Part shown: one piece after another, positions 28,941 through 37,992 of the stretch | How the letters are laid out: every line of letters starts with the position of its first letter | How positions within the stretch are numbered: position 1 is the first letter of the stretch | NCBI GenBank assembly: GCA_021648525.1 | Contig: JAKISP010000014.1 | Location: 1 to 64,000, forward strand | Direction of reading: 5' to 3' | Length of the DNA stretch: 64,000 nucleotides | Source of the DNA: Gammaproteobacteria bacterium | GTDB lineage: Bacteria; Pseudomonadota; Gammaproteobacteria; SZUA-140 | Translations under genes and position numbers: made by a program | The notes under the pieces: generated by a model | Told to the model about the DNA's origin: nothing | Database searches by the model: none | What the model saw: the letters and a program-made list of their open reading frames with translations, nothing else

Positions 28941-30266
28941 CTAGATTCTTTTAATTAATCCAAACATCATTTGATAATCAATCAAACGACCAAAATCTGA
29001 ACGGCGCGCACCTTCGTTGTATATACCCACTAAAAACACCTCTAAAGAATCGCTTGCATGCCACTCTAAAATACCTGAATATTGACCACTGTTATCATCA
29101 AACGAATGAATATAACGTAATGTATAATTTAAAATTCCATATAAGTCATTCTCTCCAAATTGAGTGAACAGGTAGTTTTTTCTTAGATAGGGCTGACCAA
29201 TATTAATCGCACGGGCCAGGTTTCTGTTAGAGAGTAACTTATCAGTACCGGCATTTTTCTGTGATGAAAAATCAATAGCATCAAAAAGTGTTTTAGCCTC
29301 GTCATCATCAAAACCTCTACCAGTATAAAAATATTCTAACGTCACGGTTGGCCCAACCTCGAAAGTGTACGAGCTGCCAACGAGTGCAGTAGGAAATGAA
29401 CGATAATTTTCAGGGCCATTAATTACATCATATTGTGATAATGCATCGTCAATACCTGGTATTTTCTGCGCGTAGTACCGATTAATACCTCGATCCAGAA
29501 CGATGTCTGACCAGACAAGAAATGAATCAGAGATATTTCTCTGCCCAAATAGAGCTAAATGATGCTGTTGTTTTCTGTTTGTAGAAACAAGAAGGCTATA
29601 GCTGTCGTATACCCCGTAGTATTCCAGCATAAAGCCATATGTTCTGTAGAACTTAAAGAAAGGTTCACGATAGATAGCATTGTCTGCACGACCGACATTA
29701 GCAATTAAAGTGGCCTCCCACTCCTGATTAATGGTGACATTTAGTTCAACAAAATCCATTGGCCTGATTTCAAGTTTAGGGTTAAGCTGCCCAGTCTCAA
29801 TTACGAAAGGGTTACTAGGGTTATATATTATCGAAGGGCCTAACTCCTTAATATAACGACCGGCTAAAACATATGCCTCTCCGCCCAACTGAAATTTAGC
29901 CTTAAGTTCCTGGGTTGAAAATTCATGTTCGTATTTTTCTGTCGAAACAGGGTTATTCATATGTTCATTGCTCGAAAATGCATCTAAATTGACATCAATA
30001 TTTAACCTGGGTTTGAACCAGATAGACAGCCCTCTACTTTGATATCTAATATCAGGCCGAAAATATAATCCACCACTATCATTCTGAAGTTGTGCTATCC
30101 GATTATCCGGATTCACTGTGCCTGTAGTATCGTAAAAATTAATAGTTCGAGTGAATACCATAACATCCATCGATGAAGTAATATTTTCTTTAATCTCCTG
30201 CGCGAAACTACTACCCACCTGACCCATAATAATCAATAGAATCACCCAACCATACATCCTAATCAA
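28941..30266 (-). CDS. Outer-membrane beta-barrel protein
   Basis: A 441-residue protein with a signal peptide (WVILLIIMGQVGSSFAQ) and a long series of alternating amphipathic strands with many aromatic residues (SIWFKPRLNID, ATLIANVG, FMLEYYGVYDSYSLLVSTN, VTLEYFYTGRGF, YGILNYTLRYIH, LEWHASDSLEVFLVGIYN), ending in a terminal strand MMFGLIKRI. This is the look of a porin-like or export barrel of 16 or so strands. Its start overlaps the stop of the LolA-like gene by 8 bases, so the two are translationally coupled. Partnering with the Lol-like proteins is inferred. Confidence 0.78.
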   Translation of the reverse strand: MIRMYGWVILLIIMGQVGSSFAQEIKENITSSMDVMVFTRTINFYDTTGTVNPDNRIAQLQNDSGGLYFRPDIRYQSRGLSIWFKPRLNIDVNLDAFSSNEHMNNPVSTEKYEHEFSTQELKAKFQLGGEAYVLAGRYIKELGPSIIYNPSNPFVIETGQLNPKLEIRPMDFVELNVTINQEWEATLIANVGRADNAIYREPFFKFYRTYGFMLEYYGVYDSYSLLVSTNRKQQHHLALFGQRNISDSFLVWSDIVLDRGINRYYAQKIPGIDDALSQYDVINGPENYRSFPTALVGSSYTFEVGPTVTLEYFYTGRGFDDDEAKTLFDAIDFSSQKNAGTDKLLSNRNLARAINIGQPYLRKNYLFTQFGENDLYGILNYTLRYIHSFDDNSGQYSGILEWHASDSLEVFLVGIYNEGARRSDFGRLIDYQMMFGLIKRI

Positions 30267-31032
30267 GCATCCTTTTATTCTGAAAAGTTGAGCGATCGAA
30301 ATCCTTAAACTCGATATCGCTCATTTCAAGAATAGTCCTGTCATCACTATTTATGTTGTCGGTAATTGTCACATGACTAATAAAATCAACCAGAGACCCT
30401 TTATAGCTCACCTGGTTTTCATATTTATAATTTGCAGTTTTTATTAATTTTCCAGATTTTCCATAGAACTCAGCCCTTAGTCCATGACTAGTTTTAGCGT
30501 TGATCCAGTACTTAATACGATAGTAACTCATCAGTCTTGTCTTAGCGGTCAGGTTTAGTACATAAGATAGTTGACCATCAAGAGGCTCTTCACTCAGCAG
30601 GGTAAATTCATAATCTTCATAATAATTAGCTGATACCACATCAACATTAGAGGCCGAACCACTTAATCGTTGTCGACTGGAAATTGGTATCGGTCTTCTT
30701 AAACCTGGTTTAGAAAACCACATGTTGAAATCTTTCAATAATAGTTTTTGTCTACTATATTTCTTCGGCGCCAAAAAACTAATTAATGCTGATAGTCGGC
30801 CATTTTTATTTTCAGCCCTCACTTTGACATCAATTGTGTTTATAATTTCATTGCGCTCGATATTTTTCACATGTAAATTCCACATCACACCAGATACACG
30901 TCCTCCACGAAAAAAATCAGCCTGTTTAAGCTTCTCACCCAGGTATTCCTGTGTACTGGCTATAGTTACTGCTGGAGACAAAAAAAATGCGAATACCAAT
31001 ACGGCTAAATAGTAAAATTTTGCTATTTTCAT
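30259..31032 (-). CDS. LolA-like periplasmic lipid/lipoprotein carrier
   Basis: A 257-residue protein with a signal peptide (FYYLAVLVFAFFLSPAVTIAS), counted from the ATG at 31032, which follows GGAAA at suitable spacing; an ATG 12 bases upstream is the alternative. Features of the 'outer membrane lipoprotein-sorting protein' family are visible: alternating strands such as IDVKVRAENKNGRLSALI, FLAPKKYSRQKLLLKDFNMWFSKPGLRRPIPI and YRIKYWINAKTSHGLRAEFY. Such half-barrel proteins carry lipids or lipoproteins across the periplasm. In the same row are an FtsX permease and a LolD-like ATPase. The cargo is unknown. Confidence 0.75.
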   Translation of the reverse strand: MKIAKFYYLAVLVFAFFLSPAVTIASTQEYLGEKLKQADFFRGGRVSGVMWNLHVKNIERNEIINTIDVKVRAENKNGRLSALISFLAPKKYSRQKLLLKDFNMWFSKPGLRRPIPISSRQRLSGSASNVDVVSANYYEDYEFTLLSEEPLDGQLSYVLNLTAKTRLMSYYRIKYWINAKTSHGLRAEFYGKSGKLIKTANYKYENQVSYKGSLVDFISHVTITDNINSDDRTILEMSDIEFKDFDRSTFQNKRMLD

Positions 31033-31156
31033 CAAGTTTTCCATCTAAATTTACACATTTAATATGGGATACCCGACAGAACTAAAATCACGATTTCAAA
31101 TTTCCTGATCGCTTTATATGCAGGCATAACACACTTGTATACTTATAAAACAGCCT

Positions 31157-31453
31157 TCATCCACCAGCCCTAGGTAGAAAAATTGACAAAGTATCACCAT
31201 CTTTAACCTGAGTGTTAACACCTTCATCAATATTAATATTATTTTTTCCTACAAATATGTTCATGTATGGTCGCAACGTACCATCATCCATTAATACTCT
31301 CTCGTTAAAACCACCGAATCGCGTATCCAGGTATTCAAATACATCCTTAACTGTTTCTGCATTTACCTCTATCTCTTTAACATCATCTACATATGGCGCA
31401 AGTTCTGAGGGTAGTTTTAATGCTATTAATTTTTTCTGATGCACATCATTCAT
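31157..31453 (-). CDS. ThiS/MoaD-like ubiquitin-fold protein with C-terminal GG
   Basis: The 98-residue product ends in LPRAGG, has a central VKDVFEYLDTRFGG helix and a DGDTLSIFLPRAGG final strand as in MoaD/ThiS sulfur carriers, where the terminal glycine is adenylated and turned into a thiocarboxylate. Start: ATG with AGGAGC 8 bases upstream. No E1-like activating enzyme (MoeB/ThiF type), MoaE, ThiG or JAMM protease gene is in the window. It lies between the FtsX permease and LolA-like genes, an odd place for a housekeeping sulfur carrier. It may donate sulfur to a product of this cluster or be a protein modifier; neither is shown. Confidence 0.8.
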   Translation of the reverse strand: MNDVHQKKLIALKLPSELAPYVDDVKEIEVNAETVKDVFEYLDTRFGGFNERVLMDDGTLRPYMNIFVGKNNINIDEGVNTQVKDGDTLSIFLPRAGG

Positions 31454-31489
31454 AATTTATTGCTCCTGGTTAGTTTGGGGAATCGATTT

Positions 31490-32740
31490 TCAATTGATAT
31501 GAGCAAGAGAATCGACAATTTTTTTCTTAGCAATATTTCTTGATGTAAGATATGAAGAAAACACTGCCGCAGTCAAAAACAAAGCAAACATTCCCACTAA
31601 CTTTTCTGGCCCTAGTATCAGCATAATTGGAATTGGGGCTGATGCTACAGGCGGGATGAATGTCACTTTGAGTACTGTCAACAAGCCTGAAATCCCATAT
31701 AATAAAGGTAGCGCTAAAATACAACCAATAACTGCCATCATTCCGCCTTCAATGCAAAATAAACGCACCACACTACCTTGCTGCATTCCAATAGCACGCA
31801 TAGTACCAATCTCCCTTGACCGCTCGGTTACTGCCATTAACATAGTATTAAGTGTTACCAGAAGAATGATGATAGTAACAATCATAGACAACACACCAAA
31901 AATAACACTAAACATCAGGTACACCTTCTCATAAAACAATGAGAGTTCATTCCATGTCATCACTTCAACAGAATGTCCAGAAGCGGCGATATTATTAATT
32001 AGACGGGCTCTAATTTTTTCAATATCATCTGAATTTTTTAATGTAACAATGATACGTTCAGCACCATCAGCATCATATAACTGTTGTGCCAGCCCAAAAT
32101 TCATCAGTATGAACTTGTCATTAGTTGCCGGGTTACCGGTGTTATAAACATCAACTATATTAACGTCAACTGCATTTGCCATGCCGTCAACTGTCGTGGT
32201 CAATAATGTAACGAATTGCCCTTCACCTACCCCTAGCATTGAAGAAAGTTCTGACCCAATTGCCACACTATATTCCTCTCCTTGCTGTTGAGGCAGAGTA
32301 ACCGTACCTGTTAGGTCAACTCTATTATCTACCGGTGTTTTGATCAGTCGCTCATCATCACTCGGAACAATTGCTTCGCTAATAAATATACTAGATGCTT
32401 TTCCATTACTGGCCAGTCCAAATAACTTTAACCGGGGTGTCGCTATTTCAACATCCGGATCATCCCGAACAACATCAATAATTTCCCTTAGTTCATCCTT
32501 ACCCCAGATATATTTTGCTGGATCCATTTTTCCATTAAGATAGAAACCTTCTTTGGAAATAGTCAAATGACCCAGTTTCTCAACAATAATTGCCTGAGCC
32601 TTGAGACGTGAAAATATATTATTAACCATTCCTCCAATCACACCTATTGCCGTAAAACCAAGAAAAATCACCATTATTGTGGCGATACTTCTTGTACGAT
32701 GCCGGAAAATATTTCGTAATGATAATCGTAAATACTCCAT
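31490..32740 (-). CDS. FtsX/MacB-type ABC transporter permease
   Basis: A 416-residue permease with one N-terminal helix (TIMVIFLGFTAIGVIGG), a large periplasmic domain from about residue 45 to 270, and three C-terminal helices, the LolC/LolE/MacB plan. The conserved coupling segment is MAVTERSREIGTMRAIGMQQGSV. Such permeases use ATP to extract or shape lipids, lipoproteins or peptides at the periplasmic face instead of pumping through a channel. Its ATG lies 9 bases after the stop of the ATPase gene (AAGGG as SD), so the pair is one operon. Confidence 0.9.
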   Translation of the reverse strand: MEYLRLSLRNIFRHRTRSIATIMVIFLGFTAIGVIGGMVNNIFSRLKAQAIIVEKLGHLTISKEGFYLNGKMDPAKYIWGKDELREIIDVVRDDPDVEIATPRLKLFGLASNGKASSIFISEAIVPSDDERLIKTPVDNRVDLTGTVTLPQQQGEEYSVAIGSELSSMLGVGEGQFVTLLTTTVDGMANAVDVNIVDVYNTGNPATNDKFILMNFGLAQQLYDADGAERIIVTLKNSDDIEKIRARLINNIAASGHSVEVMTWNELSLFYEKVYLMFSVIFGVLSMIVTIIILLVTLNTMLMAVTERSREIGTMRAIGMQQGSVVRLFCIEGGMMAVIGCILALPLLYGISGLLTVLKVTFIPPVASAPIPIMLILGPEKLVGMFALFLTAAVFSSYLTSRNIAKKKIVDSLAHIN

Positions 32741-32749
32741 ATCTAACCC

Positions 32750-33457
32750 TTAGTTGTATTGCAATTTTCCATCCATAAGCTCAAGGACATTGTTTACGCA
32801 AGAGGTTATTCTTGGATCATGAGTTGAAAAAATAAACGTTGTTCGGGCTGATTCATTCAAAGACCTCATCAGGTCAATAATCTCCATCCCAGTTTTACTG
32901 TCTAAAGCTGCTGTAGGTTCATCAGCAATAACAACTTCCGGTTCTGTAATCAAAGCACGTGCTATTGCAACACGCTGGCGCTGTCCACCACTAAGCTTTG
33001 CCGGTCGGTGCTCAAGATGACCTGACAATCCCACTTGAGATAAAATATCTTTTGCTTTCCTCAAACATTCAGAGCGCTTTACAGACTGAATTTGCAGAGG
33101 AAATGCCACGTTTTCTAAAACATTAAGCACAGGGATTAAGTTGTAATTCTGAAATATAAGGCCGACTTTTTTGCTTCTAAATCGGGTGATAACCTTATCT
33201 GTCATGGTACACACATCTTCACCATCACAATACACTTCGCCACTTGTTGGTGTATCCAGCATCGAAATTATATTAAGAAGAGTACTTTTTCCACTACCAG
33301 AAGATCCAGCGATAGCAATGAAATCGCCTACTCTTATTTTTAAATCGATACCTTGTAACGCATGTATCTCATGCGAAATAAAATAGTATGTTTTTACAAT
33401 ATTTTTTAACTCTATAATTACTGGAGCACTGGTATTTGAAAAAACGTTTGTATTCAC
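32750..33457 (-). CDS. LolD/MacB-type ABC transporter ATPase
   Basis: The nucleotide-binding subunit partnering the FtsX-type permease. Walker A is GSSGSGKSTLL, the Q-loop is LIFQNYNLIPVLN, the signature is LSGGQRQRVAIARAL, Walker B is VVIADEPTAALD and the H-loop is STHDP. I place the start at the GTG at 33457 (235 residues), because an ideal AAGGAGGG stands 5 bases upstream and the protein then begins at the usual LolD point. The open frame reaches 33535, but those extra 26 residues are basic and unlike the family. Confidence 0.92.
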   Translation of the reverse strand: MNTNVFSNTSAPVIIELKNIVKTYYFISHEIHALQGIDLKIRVGDFIAIAGSSGSGKSTLLNIISMLDTPTSGEVYCDGEDVCTMTDKVITRFRSKKVGLIFQNYNLIPVLNVLENVAFPLQIQSVKRSECLRKAKDILSQVGLSGHLEHRPAKLSGGQRQRVAIARALITEPEVVIADEPTAALDSKTGMEIIDLMRSLNESARTTFIFSTHDPRITSCVNNVLELMDGKLQYN

Positions 33458-33535
33458 TCTGACCCTCCTTAGCCTGTTATTCAGCGCTCTTGTTGCATTA
33501 ACCTTGTCACTACATCGAAAAAAATCACTTGTCAT

Positions 33536-34267
33536 CCACGCCTGCTAATCCTCTCACCACAAAGTTATGTAGACCAGAACACTCACCCACGTTTCACCGT
33601 CTATTTTGGCTCAAGCAGGCTGAAACATGCCTTTCCAGTACACTAAAAATGTGTTCACACCCTCCACCACTATTCCAACAACCCAAGTATGTTGCATATA
33701 CACATTAAAGGTGCAAACTCATTATGTCAAATTTAATATTTATTATATTTTTCAACAAAAATTCACAGGTTTTCTCCAGTCAAACTCACGGAAAGCATCA
33801 TGCGTTCACGATAATTCTATCAACATACATCCCCGATAAAACATATTGAAAGATTAAATGAAGCAACTTACATGGTAGTAAAATTCAGCCGTAGGGCTAG
33901 CAATCATATGTTTCATAAAAACATGCAAACTCATTAAACATCTGAATCAGGATTCAAAATGATCATGCTTTCTGGCTGGTTTATTATTTATTATCAGCAA
34001 GCTAACCTGTTTTTCAGAGCTGGCTATTTAATAAGCGAGCGAACGAATATCATTCAAAAACAGGATAATGGCACTCGATTTGCATTACACATAATAAGGT
34101 GATGAAATAATTCTACAGTTCGATTAAAAAAACAGGTCTTGATTAATGATGACTGTTCACAATAATCATGAGGATACCACCTGGTTAGCGGCTATAACGG
34201 CTATAACGGCTCAAATAACGCGGGATCATGAACACCAGGAAAAATCGATACATTAAGGAGAGAGCCT
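33536..34267. other. Intergenic region between the accessory block and the catabolic operon
   Basis: About 730 bases separate the divergent leftward and rightward operons. No gene is supported; the 70-codon plus frame at 33627-33839 lacks any protein features. The region should hold promoters for both sides. A short 9-bp direct repeat GGCTATAAC occurs twice in tandem near 34189-34208, followed by GGCT, upstream of the thiolase gene, and could be part of an operator; it is too short to judge. Confidence 0.5.
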
Positions 34268-35452
34268 GTGAAGCCAGAAGAGATCGTTATTGTCGCTGCA
34301 AAACGCACCCCTATTGGGGCTTTTCTCGGTCAATTTTCAGGCACTTTAGCTCATGAACTAGGTGCCGCCGCCATTAAAGCAGCGGTTTCTGACAGTACAG
34401 CTAAGCTAAATGAAATCGACGAATTGATCATGGGCTGCGTATTACCAGCAGGACTAGGCCAGGCACCAGCTCGCCAGGCAGCGCTCAACGCCGGGTTATC
34501 AATCACCACCACCTGCACCACCATCAACAAAGTGTGTGGTTCAGGGATGAAAAGCGTGATGCAGGCGGCTGATGCAATCACCGCAGGCAGCACCAGCATT
34601 GTAGTCGCAGGTGGCATGGAGTCGATGAGTCGCGCCCCCTATATTGTACCCAATATGCGTCAGGGAGCCCGCTTCGGCCATACTGAACTACTCGATCACA
34701 TGCTATTCGATGGCCTGCAAAATGCTCCCGATGGAAAGGCAATGGGTCTCTTTGCAGAACAGTGCGCAGCGCATTTTAACTTTAGCCGCGAACAGCTCGA
34801 TGCCTTTACGGTGGAATCCGTTAACCGCGCAATGGCTGCCTGTCGTAACGGTGCCTTTACTGATGAGCTGACTACAGTCAATATCAAAACACGCAGTGGT
34901 ATAGAACAAATTACAACTGATGAAACACCAGCACGCTGTAGACTCGACAAAATCCCAACCTTGAAATCTGCATTTAAAAAAGACGGTGTGATCACCGCAG
35001 CTAACTCTTCGTCAATCTCCGATGGTGCTGCGGCGCTTGTGTTGATGTCAGCCGCCGAAGCTCAAGCACGTAACGTCACACCACTAGCGCGTATCGTCGC
35101 ACATAGCAGCCATGCGATGCTGCCGGAGGAATTCACTCTAGCACCGATCCATGCAATTAATAAACTCTACCAAAAGTGCAACTGGAGTAATAACGATGTC
35201 GATCTTTACGAGATCAACGAAGCCTTTGCAGTAGTCACAATGGGGGCGATCCATGAACTTAAACTTGATCATGCTAAAGTCAATGTCAATGGCGGTGCGT
35301 GCGCTCTTGGCCATCCACTCGGCGCATCAGGTACACGTATTATTGTGACACTGCTGCATGCACTGCGTGCACGTGGTAAACAGCGAGGCATTGCATCACT
35401 CTGCATTGGCGGCGGTGAAGCAACCGCTATCGCCATCGAAATAACGGACTGA
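34268..35452 (+). CDS. Acetyl-CoA acetyltransferase (thiolase)
   Basis: A 394-residue thiolase that cleaves acetoacetyl-CoA to two acetyl-CoA or runs in reverse. Active-site Cys is in NKVCGSGMKSVM (near residue 90), with the C-terminal His in EINEAFA and the HPLGASG and CIGGGEA segments around the second Cys. The start is GTG with AAGGAG 7 bases upstream. It opens a six-gene plus-strand operon that ends in acetoacetyl-CoA synthetase, so the direction here is probably degradation of the acetoacetate formed by HMG-CoA lyase. Confidence 0.94.
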   Translation: MKPEEIVIVAAKRTPIGAFLGQFSGTLAHELGAAAIKAAVSDSTAKLNEIDELIMGCVLPAGLGQAPARQAALNAGLSITTTCTTINKVCGSGMKSVMQAADAITAGSTSIVVAGGMESMSRAPYIVPNMRQGARFGHTELLDHMLFDGLQNAPDGKAMGLFAEQCAAHFNFSREQLDAFTVESVNRAMAACRNGAFTDELTTVNIKTRSGIEQITTDETPARCRLDKIPTLKSAFKKDGVITAANSSSISDGAAALVLMSAAEAQARNVTPLARIVAHSSHAMLPEEFTLAPIHAINKLYQKCNWSNNDVDLYEINEAFAVVTMGAIHELKLDHAKVNVNGGACALGHPLGASGTRIIVTLLHALRARGKQRGIASLCIGGGEATAIAIEITD

Positions 35453-35530
35453 AATTAACTAACAGATACTAAATACAGAAAAAAGTAAAGGAATATTCCC
35501 TACCAAATTAAGTAACAGATGGGATTTAAG

Positions 35531-37138
35531 ATGGCAATCATAGAAAGTAACATCGATACCAGAAGCGAAGCATTTACCGACAATAGTGGCCATTTGCAGT
35601 TACAGGTCAACGACCTTAAAGAACGCCTGCGTGATGTGAAAATTGGCGGTTCAAATAAAGCACGTGACAAACATCTGCAACGCGGCAAACTCCTGGTAAG
35701 AGACCGGGTCAATATGCTGGTTGATGAAGGTCATTCATTTATGGAGTTTTCAGCGCTGGCAGCCAATCACATGTATGGCGACGAGGTGCCCAGCGCTGGC
35801 ATTATTACGGGCATTGGTGTGGTGCACGGCCAGGAGACGATCATCATTGCTAATGATGCCACGGTGAAGGGTGGCACCTACTACCCCATCACCGCCAAAA
35901 AACACCTACGTGCACAGGAAATTGCTGAGCAAAATCGTCTGCCGTGCATCTATCTGGTGGATTCAGGCGGGGCCTTTTTACCACTACAGGATGAAGTCTT
36001 TCCTGATCGCGATAACTTTGGTCGCGTCTTCTATAACCAGGCGAGGCTCTCTTCACAGGGTATTCCACAGATCGCAGTGGTGATGGGGTCATGTACAGCC
36101 GGTGGTGCCTATGTGCCAGCGATGGCCGATGAATGTGTGATCGTTCAGTCTCAGGGCACCATTTTTCTAGGTGGTCCACCACTGGTAAAGGCTGCCACTG
36201 GCGAGGTGGTCGATACTGAGACACTGGGTGGAGCCGATGTTCACACCCGCATCTCAGGCGTAGCCGACCACCTGGCCAAAGATGATGCCGATGCACTCCA
36301 GATCACCCGCAATATTATCGCCAGCCTCAACTACCAAAAACAGGGCGTCATCAATCGACAGGCTATCACTGCCCCACGCTATTCAGCCGAAGAACTATAC
36401 GGCATCATACCATTCGACATGCGTCAACAGTATGATGTACGTGAAGTCATCGCGCGCATTGTAGATGGCTCGGAATTTCAGGAGTTTAAAAAACTCTTCG
36501 GGCAAACGCTGGTATGTGGCTTCTCACATATCCACGGTTACCCTGTCGGCATCGTTGCCAATAATGGCATCCTCTTTTCTGATGCGGCACTTAAAGGGAC
36601 TCACTTCATCGAACTATGCAATCAGCGCGGCATTCCATTGCTTTTTTTACAGAACATTGCCGGGTTTATGATCGGAAAAAAACATGAACATGAAGGCATC
36701 GCAAAACATGGTGCTAAAATGGTAAATGCCGTTGCCTGCAGCGAAGTACCCAAATTCACCGTCATTATTGGCGGCTCTTACGGGGCGGGCAATTACGCCA
36801 TGTGCGGTCGTGCCTATAGCCCACGGCAGTTGTGGATGTGGCCTAATGCGCGTATTGCAGTGATGGGTAGTGATACTGCATCTCATCTACTTAGCGCCAT
36901 CAAAAAAGATAGCATGGCAAAAGCAGGAACACAGTGGAACAGTAAAGAGCAGGTGGCGTTTGAAAATGAGACGCGGGAGCAGTTTGAACATCAAAGCCAC
37001 CCCTACCACGCAACCGCACGCATATGGGATGATGGCATCATTGACCCGGTAGAGACACGCGATCTGGTAGGCCGTGGGATCGCAGCAGCAATGAATGCCC
37101 CGATTAAAAAAACCGCCTACGGCATTTTTAGAATGTAA
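35531..37138 (+). CDS. liuB: Acyl-CoA carboxylase beta subunit, methylcrotonyl-CoA carboxylase type
   Basis: A 535-residue carboxyltransferase subunit. Family marks are [11 protein letters not shown]-like [13 protein letters not shown] near the N-terminus, [64 protein letters not shown] and [13 protein letters not shown]. It transfers CO2 from biotin to 3-methylcrotonyl-CoA (leucine pathway). I chose the ATG at 35531 with GGGA upstream; an ATG at 35519 is also open. The biotin-carrying alpha subunit, normally in the same operon, is not in this window. A geranyl-CoA carboxylase (AtuC) is less likely, given HMG-CoA lyase two genes on. Confidence 0.92.
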   Translation: MAIIESNIDTRSEAFTDNSGHLQLQVNDLKERLRDVKIGGSNKARDKHLQRGKLLVRDRVNMLVDEGHSFMEFSALAANHMYGDEVPSAGIITGIGVVHGQETIIIANDATVKGGTYYPITAKKHLRAQEIAEQNRLPCIYLVDSGGAFLPLQDEVFPDRDNFGRVFYNQARLSSQGIPQIAVVMGSCTAGGAYVPAMADECVIVQSQGTIFLGGPPLVKAATGEVVDTETLGGADVHTRISGVADHLAKDDADALQITRNIIASLNYQKQGVINRQAITAPRYSAEELYGIIPFDMRQQYDVREVIARIVDGSEFQEFKKLFGQTLVCGFSHIHGYPVGIVANNGILFSDAALKGTHFIELCNQRGIPLLFLQNIAGFMIGKKHEHEGIAKHGAKMVNAVACSEVPKFTVIIGGSYGAGNYAMCGRAYSPRQLWMWPNARIAVMGSDTASHLLSAIKKDSMAKAGTQWNSKEQVAFENETREQFEHQSHPYHATARIWDDGIIDPVETRDLVGRGIAAAMNAPIKKTAYGIFRM

Positions 37139-37179
37139 TAACACGTTAACAACGTGATATCACTGACAGGAGAGCGAGC

Positions 37180-37962
37180 ATGATGCAAGAAGATAAACGA
37201 CTAATGATTGAGACCGACTCACGTGGCGTCTGCACACTCTCATTAAACATCCCTGAAAAACACAACGCCTTCGATGACAGGTTGATTGCATCATTACGAA
37301 CCATACTCAGTGAAATCGAAAAAGATGATGGCGTTCGTATTCTCGTGCTCACAGGTAAAGGCGAAACCTTTTCCAGTGGCGCCGATCTCAAGTGGATGAA
37401 AGCCGCTGCACAACGTGACGAAGCGACTAACCAGAAAGATTCTGAAGCACTTGCTAAATTAATGCGAACACTATATGAATACGGTAAGCCCACGGTAGCA
37501 CGGATCAATGGCAGTGCCTTTGGTGGCGCATTAGGATTGATTGCCTGTTGCGATATCGCCATTGCAGTGCGCTCGGCACAGTTTGCCTTTACCGAGGTAC
37601 GCTTTGGCCTGGTACCAGCAGTCATCGCGCCCTATATTATCAAGGCAATTGGTGAGCGCCATGCACGTCGGCTCTTCCTGAGTGCCGAGCGCTTTACTAG
37701 TGATGAAGCGACAAAAGTAAACCTTGTTCACCAGGTCTGTGATAACAGCGAGCTTGATGAAACCATTAACAAAGCAACTGAAAAACTGCTCAAAGCAGGG
37801 CCATTATCAGTACAGGCGTGTAAGTGCCTGATTCGTTCACTGAGTTCCGATTTTAGCGATGAATCATCTGCCCTGTTGATCGCACAGCTACGTGCATCAA
37901 AGGAAGGACAGGAAGGGATGAGCGCCTTTTTTGAAAAACGCCCCCCGTCATGGGCCAACTAA
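37180..37962 (+). CDS. liuC: Enoyl-CoA hydratase, probable methylglutaconyl-CoA hydratase
   Basis: A 260-residue crotonase-family enzyme. The oxyanion-hole motif FSSGADLKWMK and INGSAFGGALGLIACCDIAIA are clear, followed by FTEVRFGLVPAVIAPYI. The position between the methylcrotonyl-CoA carboxylase beta and HMG-CoA lyase genes points to hydration of 3-methylglutaconyl-CoA to HMG-CoA. The ATG has AGGAGAG 5 bases upstream. Confidence 0.92.
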   Translation: MMQEDKRLMIETDSRGVCTLSLNIPEKHNAFDDRLIASLRTILSEIEKDDGVRILVLTGKGETFSSGADLKWMKAAAQRDEATNQKDSEALAKLMRTLYEYGKPTVARINGSAFGGALGLIACCDIAIAVRSAQFAFTEVRFGLVPAVIAPYIIKAIGERHARRLFLSAERFTSDEATKVNLVHQVCDNSELDETINKATEKLLKAGPLSVQACKCLIRSLSSDFSDESSALLIAQLRASKEGQEGMSAFFEKRPPSWAN

Positions 37963-37992
37963 CATTAAATTAATCACATCCATTCAACCGCT

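Noticed and set aside
33458-33535. Upstream extension of the LolD-like gene
   Set aside because: The in-frame ATG at 33535 lacks a good SD, while GTG at 33457 has AAGGAGGG at ideal spacing.
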